NCBI GenBank assembly: GCA_913057885.1
Contig: CAJXOI010000001.1
Location: 1-20,357, forward strand
From: an uncultured Micavibrio sp.
Lineage (GTDB): Bacteria; Pseudomonadota; Alphaproteobacteria; Micavibrionales; UBA1664
DNA: 20,357 bases
Reading direction: 5' to 3'
Shown: in pieces, positions 1 through 10,246 of the stretch
Position numbering within the stretch: position 1 is the first letter of the stretch
Layout of the letters: every line of letters begins with the position of its first letter
The notes under the pieces: generated by a model
Database searches by the model: none
The model's input: only the letters and a program-made list of their open reading frames with translations
Told to the model about the DNA's origin: nothing
Position numbers and translations under genes: made by a program

Positions 1-470
1 CCAATAGGACGTATATAAATATTATTAACGGATGGGAACTGTGCTTTAATATGGGCAATGAAATCTTTATAAGCGGTTTTCCAATCGGTTTTTGAAATAT
101 TATTGGTCACTCCATTGGTTTTTACAGCATCATTTGTCCCTAAGCCAATAATGACATCCGTTAAACTTTCTGTCCCTTCAAGGGGCTGAATATTATCGAC
201 ATATTCTGATGATGGTTCCTCGTTTGTAAAATCCCAAAAAGCATTATTAGCGTCAATTTCTTCAGCTAAAACCGCTCCACCGTGGCCATGTTTAATTTGT
301 GCGGCTGATACAATTTTAGCGTATGTTTGCAAAGCCGTTGTCGTCCCAGCGGCATCAGATCCTGAAATAATACTATCTCCAATGAAGCCTAGGCGAAGAG
401 ATAATGGTTTCGTATTAAAGACATGACGGTTTTGATAAGAAATTGTAAAGGGTATAGTATTTTTGGGCAT
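1..470 (-). CDS. SGNH/GDSL-type hydrolase, 5' part (runs off the left edge)
   Basis: An open frame of 156 codons reads leftwards from an ATG at 470 and leaves the window without a stop, so the C-terminus is missing. GGAGA lies 5-9 bases upstream of the ATG as ribosome binding site. Near the N-terminus is F-I-G-D-S (residues 29-33), the SGNH block I with Ser33 as candidate nucleophile. G-L-G-T-N-D at residues 109-114 fits block III (GxND). Block V, with the catalytic Asp and His, would lie outside the window. SGNH enzymes are esterases, lipases or carbohydrate deacetylases; the substrate cannot be told here. No signal peptide is visible, so it is probably cytoplasmic or a domain of a larger protein. 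The gene is visibly AT-richer than its neighbours, which could reflect transfer. Family call is good; function is open. Confidence 0.8.
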   Translation of the reverse strand, partial: MPKNTIPFTISYQNRHVFNTKPLSLRLGFIGDSIISGSDAAGTTTALQTYAKIVSAAQIKHGHGGAVLAEEIDANNAFWDFTNEEPSSEYVDNIQPLEGTESLTDVIIGLGTNDAVKTNGVTNNISKTDWKTAYKDFIAHIKAQFPSVNNIYIRPI

Positions 471-485
471 AGCTGTCTCCTTAAT

Positions 486-509
486 AAAAAAAGCGGCCAA
501 AATGGCCGC
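486..509 (-). terminator. Intrinsic terminator or attenuator in the leader of the SGNH gene
   Basis: On the minus strand a perfect 7-bp GC-rich stem (503-509 with 493-499, 3-base loop) is followed by seven T (492-486). This is a textbook Rho-independent terminator pointing left. It ends only about 16 bases before the ATG at 470, and no gene lies upstream on that strand. It therefore looks like an attenuator in the 5' leader, or the end of a short leader RNA. Confidence 0.6.
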
Positions 510-542
510 CACAGAAAAAATAGAGTCGTAGTATTTCTAGGA

Positions 543-573
543 ATAATGTCCTACAAAATGGCCGTCATGTCAA
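543..573 (-). promoter_or_regulatory. Possible minus-strand promoter for the SGNH gene
   Basis: On the minus strand a perfect TTGACA -35 (573-568) is followed after 19 bases by CATTAT (548-543), a weak -10. The spacing is long. Initiation near 536 would give a short leader containing the terminator at 509-486. It overlaps the upstream region of the divergent mrcA gene. Confidence 0.35.
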
Positions 574-612
574 GCCTTTCTTTTGCCAGAAAATAACGCT
601 AATGTGTGGCTT

Positions 613-3093
613 ATGAAGTTTATTGCTTATGGCTTTCTAACACTAGTATCACTGGGCATTCTGGGTTTAATTATCGGGATCGGCGGGTTTGCGTGGGTCA
701 TCAATTATTACGGTGATGACATTCCGGATTATAAATCATTAAAAACATATGAACCTGAGGTCGTGACACGTGTTTACACTGGAGATGGACAATTAATGGC
801 AGAATTTGCAACGGAAAAACGCATTTTTGTTCCGATTGAGGTTATTCCCGACCTTGTCAAAAATGCCTTTATTTCGGCTGAAGATAAAAATTTCTATGCC
901 CATCGCGGTCTTGACTATGTGGGGATTGCCCGTGCCATTGTCAATAATCTTAAAAATCCAAGCCGTCTTCAGGGGGCCTCAACAATCACGCAGCAGGTGG
1001 CAAAAAACTTCCTTCTCACCAATGAGCGAACTTTTGAAAGAAAATTGAAAGAGGCCATTTTGGCCATTCGTATGGAGCGGGCAATGGAAAAAGATCGCCT
1101 TTTGGAATTATATTTGAACGAAATTTACCTAGGGATAGGGACTTATGGCGTTGCCGCCGCCGCTCAGCAATATTTCAATAAATCATTGGACGATTTAACA
1201 GTTGCAGAGGCGGCTTATCTTGCCGCTCTGCCAAAGGCACCCAATAATTACCATCCTACACGTCGTAAAGATCGGGCAATCATACGTCGTAATTGGGTTA
1301 TTGGTCGGATGTTAGAGGACGGCCATATCACACAAGAGGAAGCAGAAACAGCCCGCGCAAGTGACCTTTTGACAATTGATCGCGACACGCTTAAGAAATC
1401 AGTGCGTGCACCATATTTTGCCGAGGAAATCCGCCGCACATTACAAAGACAATTTGGCAGTGACGCGTTGTACGAACAAGGCCTGATCGTTAAATCATCT
1501 GTTCAGCCCAAATTACAAGATATTGCAACAAAAGCATTGTTTGACGGTCTGGTCGCGTACGATTTGCGCACGGGATATCGCGGAGATGTCGCCACCTTTG
1601 ACAATTTTGATAAGTGGAAAACACGGTTGGCAGAAATTCCAATACAAGAGGGGATGCTCCCATCGTGGCAATTGGCTCTCGTGCTTGATGAGAGGGAACT
1701 TGGCTTTGCTGATGGTTCAAAAGGCACGTTAAGTGCAGAAGGCCATGAATGGGGTGGGGATGAACTACAAATAGGCTCTGTCATCATGGTTGAAAAAGAT
1801 GATGAAGACAATGTTTATCGACTGCGGCAAGTCCCCGAAGTCCAAGGTGCAATTATTGTAATGGATCCACATACGGGGCGTGTATTAGCTGTTCAAGGCG
1901 GGTGGAGTTATCAAAAATCGGAATTTAACCGTGCTATTCAGGCGCAACGACAACCAGGATCTGCCTTTAAGCCCTTCATTTATCTCACTGCCCTTGAACA
2001 GGGGATGACGCCAGCGACAATTGTTATGGATTCACCCGTCGCATTTGAACAAGGTCCCGGATTGCCTTTATGGCGACCATCAAATTACTCTCATGAATTT
2101 TATGGCCCAACGACGTTGCGCGTCGGTATCGAAAAATCCAGAAACGTGATGACAGTTAGACTGGCAGATAAATTAGGTATGGACAGTATCGCTGAAACAG
2201 CCAAAAAGTTTGGCATTGATGATGACATGAACACTAATCTTGCATCCTCATTGGGGTCAAATGAAACCACCTTGATGCAGATGGTGACCGCCTATGGCAT
2301 GCTGGTTAATGGTGGAAAGAGTATAGAACCCAGCTTTATTGATCGCATCCAAGACCGTTACGGCAGCACGGTTTACAAACGTGACAAACGAGAATGTGCG
2401 ACATGTGGACCGCGCCTGAAATGGCAAGATGATATGCCTGTACCAACTTTGGCAGATGCAAGGGGACAAGTCACCTCGCCACAACGGGCATATCAAATGG
2501 TATCTATTTTAGAAGGCGCTGTGCAACGTGGCACAGGTGTGAGATTACGTAATATCGGATTTCCTGTCGCTGGTAAAACAGGAACAACTAATGATGCAAA
2601 AGATGCTTGGTTTATTGGTTTTACGCCCGACCTAGTCTTTGGTGCCTACGTTGGGTTTGATAGGCCACGCTCACTTGGAAGTAGGGCGACAGGGTCAAGT
2701 ATTGCATTACCCATAATTCAACAATTCTTACAAGATGCGAATGAGGCAGGGTATATAGACCCTCTTCCATTCCGTGTGCCCTCGGGTGTCTCTATGATTC
2801 AGGTAAACGCCAAAACCGGGCGCCGCGCTTATCCGGGAGATTCTAATGTTATATGGGAGGCGTTTATGAGCGGTGAAACGCCCGACCAACAACAAACAAT
2901 TTACGGCGGCGAAACATTGGTATTTGAAGAACCGAGCATGAATTTCTATGACATGTATAATTCAGCCTCGCAAATGCAAGAAAGCTATAATATGCCTATG
3001 CCACAAAACTTTCCTTCGTATGGGCAGATGCCGATCGCACCTGCCGAGCCTCAGGCTACACCTGAAATGCAGGGCACAGGCGGAATATATTAG
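613..3093 (+). CDS. mrcA: Penicillin-binding protein 1A (bifunctional transglycosylase/transpeptidase)
   Basis: Class A PBP that polymerises lipid II into glycan strands and cross-links them in the periplasm. Numbered from the ATG at 613 (826 residues): a short cytoplasmic start; one membrane segment at about 4-30; the GT51 domain with E-D-K-N-F-Y and H-R-G from about 90, then Q-G-A-S-T-I-T-Q-Q; an inserted OB-like stretch; and the transpeptidase domain with SxxK (Ser450-Lys453), SxN (Ser509-Asn511) and KTG (655-657). All catalytic motifs are intact and the length is usual for alphaproteobacterial PBP1A. A TTG at 583 and a GTG at 604 are alternative in-frame starts; none has a clear ribosome binding site, and the ATG gives the most family-like N-terminus. 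The C-terminus is rich in Met, Pro and Gln. Its stop overlaps the convergent bcp stop by 4 bases. Confidence 0.95.
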   Translation: MKFIAYGFLTLVSLGILGLIIGIGGFAWVINYYGDDIPDYKSLKTYEPEVVTRVYTGDGQLMAEFATEKRIFVPIEVIPDLVKNAFISAEDKNFYAHRGLDYVGIARAIVNNLKNPSRLQGASTITQQVAKNFLLTNERTFERKLKEAILAIRMERAMEKDRLLELYLNEIYLGIGTYGVAAAAQQYFNKSLDDLTVAEAAYLAALPKAPNNYHPTRRKDRAIIRRNWVIGRMLEDGHITQEEAETARASDLLTIDRDTLKKSVRAPYFAEEIRRTLQRQFGSDALYEQGLIVKSSVQPKLQDIATKALFDGLVAYDLRTGYRGDVATFDNFDKWKTRLAEIPIQEGMLPSWQLALVLDERELGFADGSKGTLSAEGHEWGGDELQIGSVIMVEKDDEDNVYRLRQVPEVQGAIIVMDPHTGRVLAVQGGWSYQKSEFNRAIQAQRQPGSAFKPFIYLTALEQGMTPATIVMDSPVAFEQGPGLPLWRPSNYSHEFYGPTTLRVGIEKSRNVMTVRLADKLGMDSIAETAKKFGIDDDMNTNLASSLGSNETTLMQMVTAYGMLVNGGKSIEPSFIDRIQDRYGSTVYKRDKRECATCGPRLKWQDDMPVPTLADARGQVTSPQRAYQMVSILEGAVQRGTGVRLRNIGFPVAGKTGTTNDAKDAWFIGFTPDLVFGAYVGFDRPRSLGSRATGSSIALPIIQQFLQDANEAGYIDPLPFRVPSGVSMIQVNAKTGRRAYPGDSNVIWEAFMSGETPDQQQTIYGGETLVFEEPSMNFYDMYNSASQMQESYNMPMPQNFPSYGQMPIAPAEPQATPEMQGTGGIY

Positions 3094-3569
3094 ACAGCTT
3101 CCTTCCTAAGTTGTTCAACGGCGGCCAAAACCTCTTCGATATGGCCTTTGACTTTTACCTTATTCCAGACATTCTTAATAACCCCATTACCGTCAATCAA
3201 AAACGTTGTACGCTCGATACCCATATAGCTTTTGCCGTACATTGATTTTTCTTTCCAAACACCATATCGCTCGCAAACATCAGTTTCAGCATCCGACGCC
3301 AAGGTGAATTGGATATTGTGTTTTGCCTTGAATTTATCATGTTTGGAAACCGTGTCTTTTGATACACCCACGATGGCACAATTCAACTTATGAAACTGGG
3401 GCAAAGTCTCAGTAAATGTACATGCCTGCGTTGTGCATCCGGGTGTGTCGTCCTTTGGATAGAAATACAGTACCAAGGGTTGTCCCTTGAAATCTGATAG
3501 GGATACAGACCCGTCACCGTCCGCTGGCATTGTAAAATCCGGGGCTTTGGTTCTGGCTGTTAATGTCAT
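3090..3569 (-). CDS. bcp: Thioredoxin-dependent thiol peroxidase (peroxiredoxin, BCP/PrxQ type)
   Basis: Reduces H2O2 and organic hydroperoxides using thioredoxin, in the cytoplasm. The 159-residue product has the AhpC/TSA fold signature P-G-C-T-T-Q-A-C, with peroxidatic Cys45 and resolving Cys50 five residues apart, the spacing that marks the atypical 2-Cys BCP class. F-Y-P-K-D-D-T precedes the active site. The frame is open further upstream (to 3665), but the start at 3569 is chosen because AGGAGAT sits 5-6 bases before it and because the longer N-terminus would overlap the divergent gene and does not look like this family. It is divergent from the AsmA-like gene (72-base gap) and convergent with mrcA, sharing the tetramer TTAG at the stops. 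Confidence 0.95.
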   Translation of the reverse strand: MTLTARTKAPDFTMPADGDGSVSLSDFKGQPLVLYFYPKDDTPGCTTQACTFTETLPQFHKLNCAIVGVSKDTVSKHDKFKAKHNIQFTLASDAETDVCERYGVWKEKSMYGKSYMGIERTTFLIDGNGVIKNVWNKVKVKGHIEEVLAAVEQLRKEAV

Positions 3570-3641
3570 CTTAATCTCCTTTATTTTATGATAGCATTGC
3601 ATTAAAAATGGTATGAGAAAACACAATATCAAGATAAAAGA

Positions 3642-6600
3642 TTGAAACCTTTGAAGTTTAGTCATCGCCTTTTTTGGGAAATAATTATCGGTTTGGCCTT
3701 GATTGCAGTGATTGCAGGTGGCCTATTTGCGTGGCGTCTGTCGCAGGGGCCGATGGATATGGCGATGGCGGTGTCTTACATCGAAACGCAATTCAATGAA
3801 AACAGCAACGATCAAACTATTGATATTGGGTCTTTAGTTCTGGAATGGCAGGGATTTGAAAATCCATTGGGTTTGAGTGCCGATAACGTGATTATCAGCA
3901 ATGATCGAGGGCCATTCATGTTTGTCCCTGAGATTGATCTGAATATCTCTTTACGATCTCTATTGATAGGGCAACTTAGGTTCGAGGCCATCTGGATCAG
4001 GGAGGTCACATTGTCCATCACAAAAGCCGAGGATGGCACAATACAAATCACCGGATTTAATCAAAATAGTGAAACAGCCGAAGACAGAGCTGTCGCCGCC
4101 ATCTTAACGCTTAAGAATTTAATCTATGATTTGCCAAAGGTCGATGTATTGTGGATTGATAAAGCCCGCATGGTCTATCGCGATGTTGCAAAAGGCACAA
4201 CGCAACGGTTCGATCCCGTGACCTTTTTTGCCGAGATGTCGACAATCAATGATGTCAGAAATTTAAGCGGTTTTTTAACTTTTCCCTTTGGGCATGATAC
4301 ACAGACAAACGTGGTAAAAGTGAATTTCAGCACTAAAAACGATCCGTTCACCCTCTCTCTCAACGGAACATTAAAGGAAACACCAATGGATAATATTGTG
4401 CAATTCCTGCCCGATTTGCCTAAGGGCGTGGATCTCAACATGGTAGTGAATGCCGATATTCAGGGACGGCTGGATAACAAATGGCAAGTCGAAGAAATGG
4501 ATTTAAATGTCTCCGCACCCAGAGGGCAAATATTATTTCCCCTGAATGACCATGAAGAATTTGTCGATGTCGAAGATTTCAACTTGCACCTGATACAAGA
4601 TACAAAAAATTTCACAACAGCGATCGAGAGTTTGACCGCAAAAATTAACGAGACAACGGATATTTCACTTTCTGGATCGTTCAAAAATATCGACCTGCCG
4701 GAACAACTCTCAGGAAACATGAAGTTGTCTATTCAAAATATGCCGCAAAATTACTTGTCGCGTTATTGGCCCATAGAACATTCCGATAACGGGGCGTATG
4801 AATGGTTGGTGGAAAAATCAAGCGCAGGAACATTCAATAGCCTTGATGCCGTCGCCGTTTTTGATTTAAGCCAGGAAACACGCGATGATGGGTCCCCCCT
4901 TCCACCAGAACTGACCTCAGCCTCGGTCGATTTTACATTTCAAGACATGGCGATTGATTATAAATCACCCTTGCCCTCCGCGACCAATGTGTCGGGATCG
5001 GGGAAATTGGAAGATATCGCCCTTACCATGACTGTTGAAACGGCAGATATCGGCGGTATGAAAACAACTGATGCGACGCTGTTTTTTGATGATTTGATTA
5101 CCAAGGGATCGGGGCTTGGGACTTTGACTTTTCCAATAACCGCACAAGTACAGGATGTTTTTGATTATATAGCCGCACAACCAATCGGGGCCTTTGATAA
5201 AATTGATTTCAAACCCGTTAACACCAAAGGTGATGTTGAAGCCACTATCAAAGTTGAGATTCCATTATTGGCCAAAGTACCTATCGAAGACATTAAGGTC
5301 ACAGTTAACGGAACGGTAACCAATGCTGAAATTCCTGACGCTGTCGAGGGTCTTACTCTCTCGGGTGGGCCGTTTGAGGTTTTCGCAACAACACAGGAAA
5401 TAAAAGTGAACGGCACTGGGGAATTACAGGGAAAACCCATCACCGTTGAAGAATGGCACGAATATTTCACCACCCAAGGCGCCAAAGATGCGAATAGTGA
5501 TTATAGCTCTAAAGTCATTGCCAATGTCACGGCCAACGATGCCATTCGCCGTGCCTTTACCGATGATTTTGCCAATTACTTTCGCGGCGACACGGCGAGC
5601 AAAGTAACCTATACAAAATCATTGGGTGGAAACGCGGACATTGATTTGGATCTGGATTTAACGGAAACGGCTATCATTGTCTCTGAATTAGGGATTGATA
5701 AAAAATTTGGTCAGCGAGTGACCGCGACGTTGGATTTAGATTTACAAAATGAAGCTTTGACCGCCGTGAACGACCTTAAAATTTCGGGGCGCGCATTGTC
5801 TCTTGGCAATGGGAATATCAAGTTTAGAAACGTAGGAAGTGAACCTGTTATCACGCAAGCTTCCTTGCAAAACATGGCGTTTAATGAAAATCGTATGTCC
5901 GTGATTATGAAAGAAGAGGGCGGCACGCTAAAGACAAATGTTACAGGTGCATTTTTTGATGCAAGACCCGTTTTGGGGAAAGAAAAGGACGAGCAAATTC
6001 AGGCCCAAATCAGCCCATCGTCGATCAAGCGGCCAGAGGAGTATGGTATCACTGTCGCACAAATGAGAACCTCCGATGATGCAACATTGAAAAATGTTGT
6101 TGCCTATATGCGTCTCAGACGTGATGAAAATCTCGAACAATTTGAAATGGACGCCGATTTAGGCGCAAACGGAAAAAAGGGAACCCTCAATGTTCGTTAT
6201 CTGCCTGAAACTGAAGACGGGTTAACCCTTCGCATAGAGTCGAATAACGCCGGTGAAACCCTGCGCGCCTTAGATCTATATCCTTATATCCAGGGAGGCG
6301 AACTACAAGTCGCCGGCGTCCCTCTTGCAGGGGGGCGCTTCGGAGATGTTCGGGGCAAAGCAAGAATTAATAATTTCTCTGTAGCCGAGGCCCCAGTCCT
6401 TCTTCGCCTTATCAACGCATTATCTTTCCAGAATTTTATGCAAGCTGGCGCATTGGCATTTACACGTCTAGAAGCCGATTTCGAATGGAAGCAGAAGGCT
6501 GAGGGCGATCTTTATACAATATCAAACGGCACAACATCAGGAACATCTGTTGCCCTGACATTTGATGGGTTCGTTGATACTGCAGAAAAAAATATGGAGA

Positions 6601-6866
6601 TTACGGGCACGGCCGCACCCTTATCCGAAATCAACAATTTTATTGGAAAAATTCCTCTTATTGGGCAATTATTAACGGGAGGAGATGCCCTGTTGGCCGC
6701 CACTTATTCAATTCGTGGTGATCCCGATGATCCATCTGTTGGTGTTAATCCGTTATCCATTTTAACGCCAGGCATCGTGCGCAAATTGTTATTTGAAAAC
6801 AACCCAAAATCAGACACTCAAGATCGCCCCAAAACTCCGCAAAAAGAACGTAGACAACTTAATTAG
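3642..6866 (+). CDS. AsmA-like / DUF3971 (YhdP-type) envelope protein
   Basis: A 1074-residue protein with one N-terminal membrane anchor (about 12-32) followed by a very long, beta-rich, mostly hydrophilic periplasmic part. This fits the AsmA-like superfamily; YhdP and TamB relatives form elongated grooves bridging inner and outer membranes and have been tied to phospholipid transport. The last 250 residues carry the typical end of this family: a G-G-x-L-x-V-x-G-x-P-L-A-G-G-like stretch, [15 protein letters not shown], and [11 protein letters not shown] near the end. Only TTG starts are available (3642 or 3651), because an in-frame TAA at 3603 blocks extension and an ATG further in would lose the membrane segment. 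The ribosome binding site is weak (AAAAG). E. coli YhdP is somewhat longer. Its stop overlaps that of tyrS. Family call is firm; the exact role is inferred. Confidence 0.88.
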   Translation: MKPLKFSHRLFWEIIIGLALIAVIAGGLFAWRLSQGPMDMAMAVSYIETQFNENSNDQTIDIGSLVLEWQGFENPLGLSADNVIISNDRGPFMFVPEIDLNISLRSLLIGQLRFEAIWIREVTLSITKAEDGTIQITGFNQNSETAEDRAVAAILTLKNLIYDLPKVDVLWIDKARMVYRDVAKGTTQRFDPVTFFAEMSTINDVRNLSGFLTFPFGHDTQTNVVKVNFSTKNDPFTLSLNGTLKETPMDNIVQFLPDLPKGVDLNMVVNADIQGRLDNKWQVEEMDLNVSAPRGQILFPLNDHEEFVDVEDFNLHLIQDTKNFTTAIESLTAKINETTDISLSGSFKNIDLPEQLSGNMKLSIQNMPQNYLSRYWPIEHSDNGAYEWLVEKSSAGTFNSLDAVAVFDLSQETRDDGSPLPPELTSASVDFTFQDMAIDYKSPLPSATNVSGSGKLEDIALTMTVETADIGGMKTTDATLFFDDLITKGSGLGTLTFPITAQVQDVFDYIAAQPIGAFDKIDFKPVNTKGDVEATIKVEIPLLAKVPIEDIKVTVNGTVTNAEIPDAVEGLTLSGGPFEVFATTQEIKVNGTGELQGKPITVEEWHEYFTTQGAKDANSDYSSKVIANVTANDAIRRAFTDDFANYFRGDTASKVTYTKSLGGNADIDLDLDLTETAIIVSELGIDKKFGQRVTATLDLDLQNEALTAVNDLKISGRALSLGNGNIKFRNVGSEPVITQASLQNMAFNENRMSVIMKEEGGTLKTNVTGAFFDARPVLGKEKDEQIQAQISPSSIKRPEEYGITVAQMRTSDDATLKNVVAYMRLRRDENLEQFEMDADLGANGKKGTLNVRYLPETEDGLTLRIESNNAGETLRALDLYPYIQGGELQVAGVPLAGGRFGDVRGKARINNFSVAEAPVLLRLINALSFQNFMQAGALAFTRLEADFEWKQKAEGDLYTISNGTTSGTSVALTFDGFVDTAEKNMEITGTAAPLSEINNFIGKIPLIGQLLTGGDALLAATYSIRGDPDDPSVGVNPLSILTPGIVRKLLFENNPKSDTQDRPKTPQKERRQLN

Positions 6867-8095
6867 GCCGCCTTCACGAGCACGTGCTTTTTCTTGCCTG
6901 CAGATAACTTTATTGTGCCGGCAATGGCACATGTTTGATTTTCATCCGTGATGGACACATCGTCGATTTTTGCGCCCCCGCCTTTGATCAAACGGCGTGC
7001 TTCTCCCTTTGAGGTGACCAGCCCCGCCTCGACCAATAAATCCAAAATCGGCATTTCCGGATTCGTGATTTCAACGGTTGGCAACCCTTCCGCGCTTTGC
7101 CCTTCTTCGAATGCTTGACGGGCCGTTTCGGCGGCTTGGTTTGCGGCACCCTCGCCATGGCATAGCTTTGTGGCCTCAAACGCTAAAATCTTTTTTGCCT
7201 CGTTCACTTCCTGCCCCTGCAAGGCCGATAGTTTGGCAATTTCATCTATTGGTAACAAGGTGAATTTCTTCAACATTGTATCGACCATGGCATCATCAAC
7301 GTTTCGCCAAAATTGGTAATAATCATATGGGGAGAGCATATCGGCATTGAGCCAAACCGCACCATTTTCAGTCTTGCCCATTTTCTTACCATCAGGTGTA
7401 GTTAGCAACGATGTTGTAAAGGCAAACAAGTCATACTGATGTGCCTTGCGCCCCAACTCAACACCATTGATAATATTGCCCCATTGGTCAGATCCGCCAA
7501 ATTGAATAGTTGTACCATAACGTTTATGCAATTCAACAAAATCATACCCCTGCATAATCATGTAGTTGAATTCCAAAAATGTCAGGGGGCTTTCGCGGTC
7601 AAGGCGTTGTTTCACGCTTTCAAATCCGATCATCCGATTGATTGTAAAATAACGCCCGTAATCACGTATAAATTCCAGATAATTTAGCTCGGACAACCAA
7701 TCATCATTATTCACCATCAATGCATCAGTTGCTCCATCACCGTAACGCAAAAATTGTTTAAAACATGTTTTGCGGATATGTTCCATATTCTCAGCAATAT
7801 CGTCATGGGACAACAGCTTTCGTTGCTCATCTTTGAAAGATGGATCACCTACTTTTGACGTTCCACCACCCATCAATGTGATTGGCTTGTGCCCTGTCTC
7901 TTGAAACCATTTCAACATCATAATGTTAATCAAATTTCCTACATGCAGAGACTTCGCCGTGGCATCAAAACCGCAATAAGCTGATTGTGTGCCTGTCGCT
8001 AGTTTCGCGTCTAATCCTTCAAGGTCAGACCCTTGATAGATAAAGCCACGCTCCTCCATGACGTTTAAGAAATCTGATTTATATGTGACTGCCAT
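6863..8095 (-). CDS. tyrS: Tyrosyl-tRNA synthetase
   Basis: Class I aminoacyl-tRNA synthetase that charges tRNA-Tyr in the cytoplasm; 410 residues, normal length. The HIGH-type motif is H-V-G-N at 51-54 and the KMSKS-type loop is K-M-G-K-T at 238-242, both usual variants for bacterial TyrRS. The substrate-binding stretch [10 protein letters not shown] is present. The C-terminal 60 residues form an S4 RNA-binding domain ([13 protein letters not shown]). The start at 8095 has AAAGGA about 6 bases upstream. It is divergent from anmK with a 45-base gap and convergent with the AsmA-like gene, overlapping by TTAG. Confidence 0.97.
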   Translation of the reverse strand: MAVTYKSDFLNVMEERGFIYQGSDLEGLDAKLATGTQSAYCGFDATAKSLHVGNLINIMMLKWFQETGHKPITLMGGGTSKVGDPSFKDEQRKLLSHDDIAENMEHIRKTCFKQFLRYGDGATDALMVNNDDWLSELNYLEFIRDYGRYFTINRMIGFESVKQRLDRESPLTFLEFNYMIMQGYDFVELHKRYGTTIQFGGSDQWGNIINGVELGRKAHQYDLFAFTTSLLTTPDGKKMGKTENGAVWLNADMLSPYDYYQFWRNVDDAMVDTMLKKFTLLPIDEIAKLSALQGQEVNEAKKILAFEATKLCHGEGAANQAAETARQAFEEGQSAEGLPTVEITNPEMPILDLLVEAGLVTSKGEARRLIKGGGAKIDDVSITDENQTCAIAGTIKLSAGKKKHVLVKAA

Positions 8096-8140
8096 TCTTA
8101 ATCCTTTATTTTCTTATCAAAAAAGTTTTAAATAAAACCC

Positions 8141-9247
8141 ATGAACAAATCCAGTGAAAATAAAACATATAGTGCAATCGGATGCATGTCGGGCACCGCA
8201 ATGGATGGCATTGATGTGGCGTTGATCGAAACGGACGGGCGTTCATTTATTAACCGCATCGGATTTGAAACCGTCCGCCATAGTGATGAATTAAGGCTTG
8301 CCCTCAGAACATGCCTTAATCAGGAAACCTACGACCCGATGATTGAAAGTCAATTTACATTGGCGCATATTCCCGTCATTGAAAAATTATTGAACAAAAC
8401 GGGCAAAGCATACACTGATATCGACGTGATTGGCATGCACGGGCAAACGACACATCATGACCCTGATAACGGCATCACCGTGCAAATGGGGAATGGTGAA
8501 TTATTGGCTCAGGAAACAAATGTCGATGTTGTTTATGATTTTCGCAAAAACGACATGCAAAATGGCGGGCAAGGCGCGCCGTTTCTGCCCGTTTATCATC
8601 GCGCCCTGATAAATAATGCAGCGCTTTCTTTGCCGATTGCTGTCCTAAACCTCGGCGGGGTGGGGAATATCACATGGATTTCCACGGACGATGATATGAT
8701 CGCATTTGACACCGGCCCGGCCAACGCCATGATTGATGATTGGGTACAATCCAATACGGATCAAACATTTGATAAAAATGGCGATATTGCAAAACAGGGA
8801 AATATTCATGACGATATTCTTGCTGCGTTTTTATCACATTCATACTTTGGGCAACCTTATCCAAAATCACTTGATCGCAACGATTTTCATGATGTTTCCG
8901 TTGACGGTTTATCCTTAGAAGACGGCGCGGCGACATTAACGGAAATGACAGTTCAATCCGTTGCCAAGGGGATTGAGTTATGCCCGCAAAAACCAACCGC
9001 AATCTATGTCACGGGGGGTGGACGACATAACAGCTATATGATGCAACGGATTGCAGAAGTAACTGGCATCACCACAATGTCCGTTGACATATTGGGATGG
9101 AATGGAGACGCGATGGAGGCCGAAGGCTTTGCCTATATGGCGGTGCGGTCACTGCTCGGTGAGCCCATCTCATTCCCAACCACAACAGGATGCCAAACCC
9201 CGACCATCGGCGGCGCTCACATCAAACCTAAACGTCAAGCGGCATGA
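8141..9247 (+). CDS. anmK: Anhydro-N-acetylmuramic acid kinase
   Basis: Phosphorylates and opens 1,6-anhydro-MurNAc to MurNAc-6-phosphate during recycling of peptidoglycan released by lytic transglycosylases. The 368-residue product starts with the family signature G-C-M-S-G-T-A-M-D-G at 14-23 (phosphate binding, sugar kinase/ASKHA fold), followed by G-Q-T-T-H-H, G-Q-G-A-P-F-L-P, N-L-G-G-V-G-N-I-T, F-D-T-G-P-A-N and a V-T-G-G-G near the end. Length is normal. No clear Shine-Dalgarno precedes the ATG. Its TGA overlaps the next ATG (ATGA), so it is translationally coupled to tsaC. Together with the mrcA gene it gives the window a cell-wall flavour, but they are not one operon. Confidence 0.95.
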   Translation: MNKSSENKTYSAIGCMSGTAMDGIDVALIETDGRSFINRIGFETVRHSDELRLALRTCLNQETYDPMIESQFTLAHIPVIEKLLNKTGKAYTDIDVIGMHGQTTHHDPDNGITVQMGNGELLAQETNVDVVYDFRKNDMQNGGQGAPFLPVYHRALINNAALSLPIAVLNLGGVGNITWISTDDDMIAFDTGPANAMIDDWVQSNTDQTFDKNGDIAKQGNIHDDILAAFLSHSYFGQPYPKSLDRNDFHDVSVDGLSLEDGAATLTEMTVQSVAKGIELCPQKPTAIYVTGGGRHNSYMMQRIAEVTGITTMSVDILGWNGDAMEAEGFAYMAVRSLLGEPISFPTTTGCQTPTIGGAHIKPKRQAA

Positions 9248-10203
9248 CCATAAAATCGGTTTCAGAAAGTGTCATTGCCGAAGGTGTGGCATTATTACGT
9301 GATGGCTGCTGTGTCTCGATCCCTACTGAAACGGTTTATGGGTTGGCGTCGGATGCCATCAATGGCAAAGCCGTTGCACAAATTTTTGACATTAAGGGCC
9401 GTCCGACATTTAATCCGCTTATTTCCCATTTTTATTCAATAAGCCACCTCAGTGACTATGTGGAATTGAATGATACTGCAAAAAAGTTGGCCTCTGCTTT
9501 TTGGCCGGGCCCTATGACATTGATCGTAAAACGCAGCAAAAATTGCAAAATATCTGACCTAACCTGCGCAGGGCTTAGTACTATTGCTGTGCGTATTCCT
9601 TCGCACCCCACGGCGCAAAAAATTATTAAGGCCGCGGGAGTCCCCCTAGCCGCGCCCAGCGCTAATAAATCAGGAGAGGTATCACCCACATCCGCCGCCC
9701 ATGTTGCGGAAAGTTTAGGCGATAAAGCCCCACTCATTATAGCCGATGGACAATCAAAAATCGGCCTTGAATCCACCGTGATTGATTGTACGGATGATCG
9801 TGCCGTCATCGCCCGCATGGGTGCAATAACGGCCGATGATTGCGAGGCCGTGTTGGGGTATCGCCCCTATGTGGCCGATCATAATGATGAAAAACCTGTC
9901 TCACCGGGGCAATTGCTCAAACATTATGCGCCCAAGACACCTCTGCGGCTCAGGGCTTATGATGTTAAGGAAGGCGAGGCCTTGCTGGCCTTTGGGTCAA
10001 CGAAATTCATGAATATAAAAAATGCGACAAAAGCCATGAATTTATCCGAGGCAGGGGACTTGCACGAGGCGGCATCCAACCTATTTTCCTATTTACGTCA
10101 GCTGGACAAATCAGGCGTACAATCAATCGCCGTGATGGATATCCCAAATCAAGGCATCGGACTTGCGATCAACGATCGGTTGAAAAGAGCCGTTGAACAA
10201 TAA
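9244..10203 (+). CDS. tsaC: L-threonylcarbamoyladenylate synthase, Sua5/TsaC type
   Basis: Makes threonylcarbamoyl-AMP from threonine, bicarbonate and ATP, the first step of t6A37 formation on ANN-decoding tRNAs. The YrdC domain covers roughly residues 1-200: P-T-E-T-V-Y-G-L, K-G-R-P, F-W-P-G-P-M-T-L, A-V-R-I-P, A-P-S-A-N-K-S-G and the G-L-E-S-T-V-I-D loop. After it comes the Sua5 linker S-P-G-Q-L-L-K-H-Y-A-P and a C-terminal Rossmann-like Sua5 domain, so this is the long Sua5 form (319 residues) rather than the short TsaC. The ATG at 9244 overlaps the anmK stop by 4 bases. Confidence 0.95.
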   Translation: MTIKSVSESVIAEGVALLRDGCCVSIPTETVYGLASDAINGKAVAQIFDIKGRPTFNPLISHFYSISHLSDYVELNDTAKKLASAFWPGPMTLIVKRSKNCKISDLTCAGLSTIAVRIPSHPTAQKIIKAAGVPLAAPSANKSGEVSPTSAAHVAESLGDKAPLIIADGQSKIGLESTVIDCTDDRAVIARMGAITADDCEAVLGYRPYVADHNDEKPVSPGQLLKHYAPKTPLRLRAYDVKEGEALLAFGSTKFMNIKNATKAMNLSEAGDLHEAASNLFSYLRQLDKSGVQSIAVMDIPNQGIGLAINDRLKRAVEQ

Positions 10204-10246
10204 GTCTCATTCTACGTTAGATTGTTGTAACGAAAGGAGATGAAAA

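Noticed and set aside
6870..6900. Palindrome AGCACGTGCT followed by T's as a terminator for the AsmA-like gene
   Set aside because: As an RNA hairpin it leaves only a 3-bp stem around a 4-base loop, and it lies inside the tyrS coding sequence.
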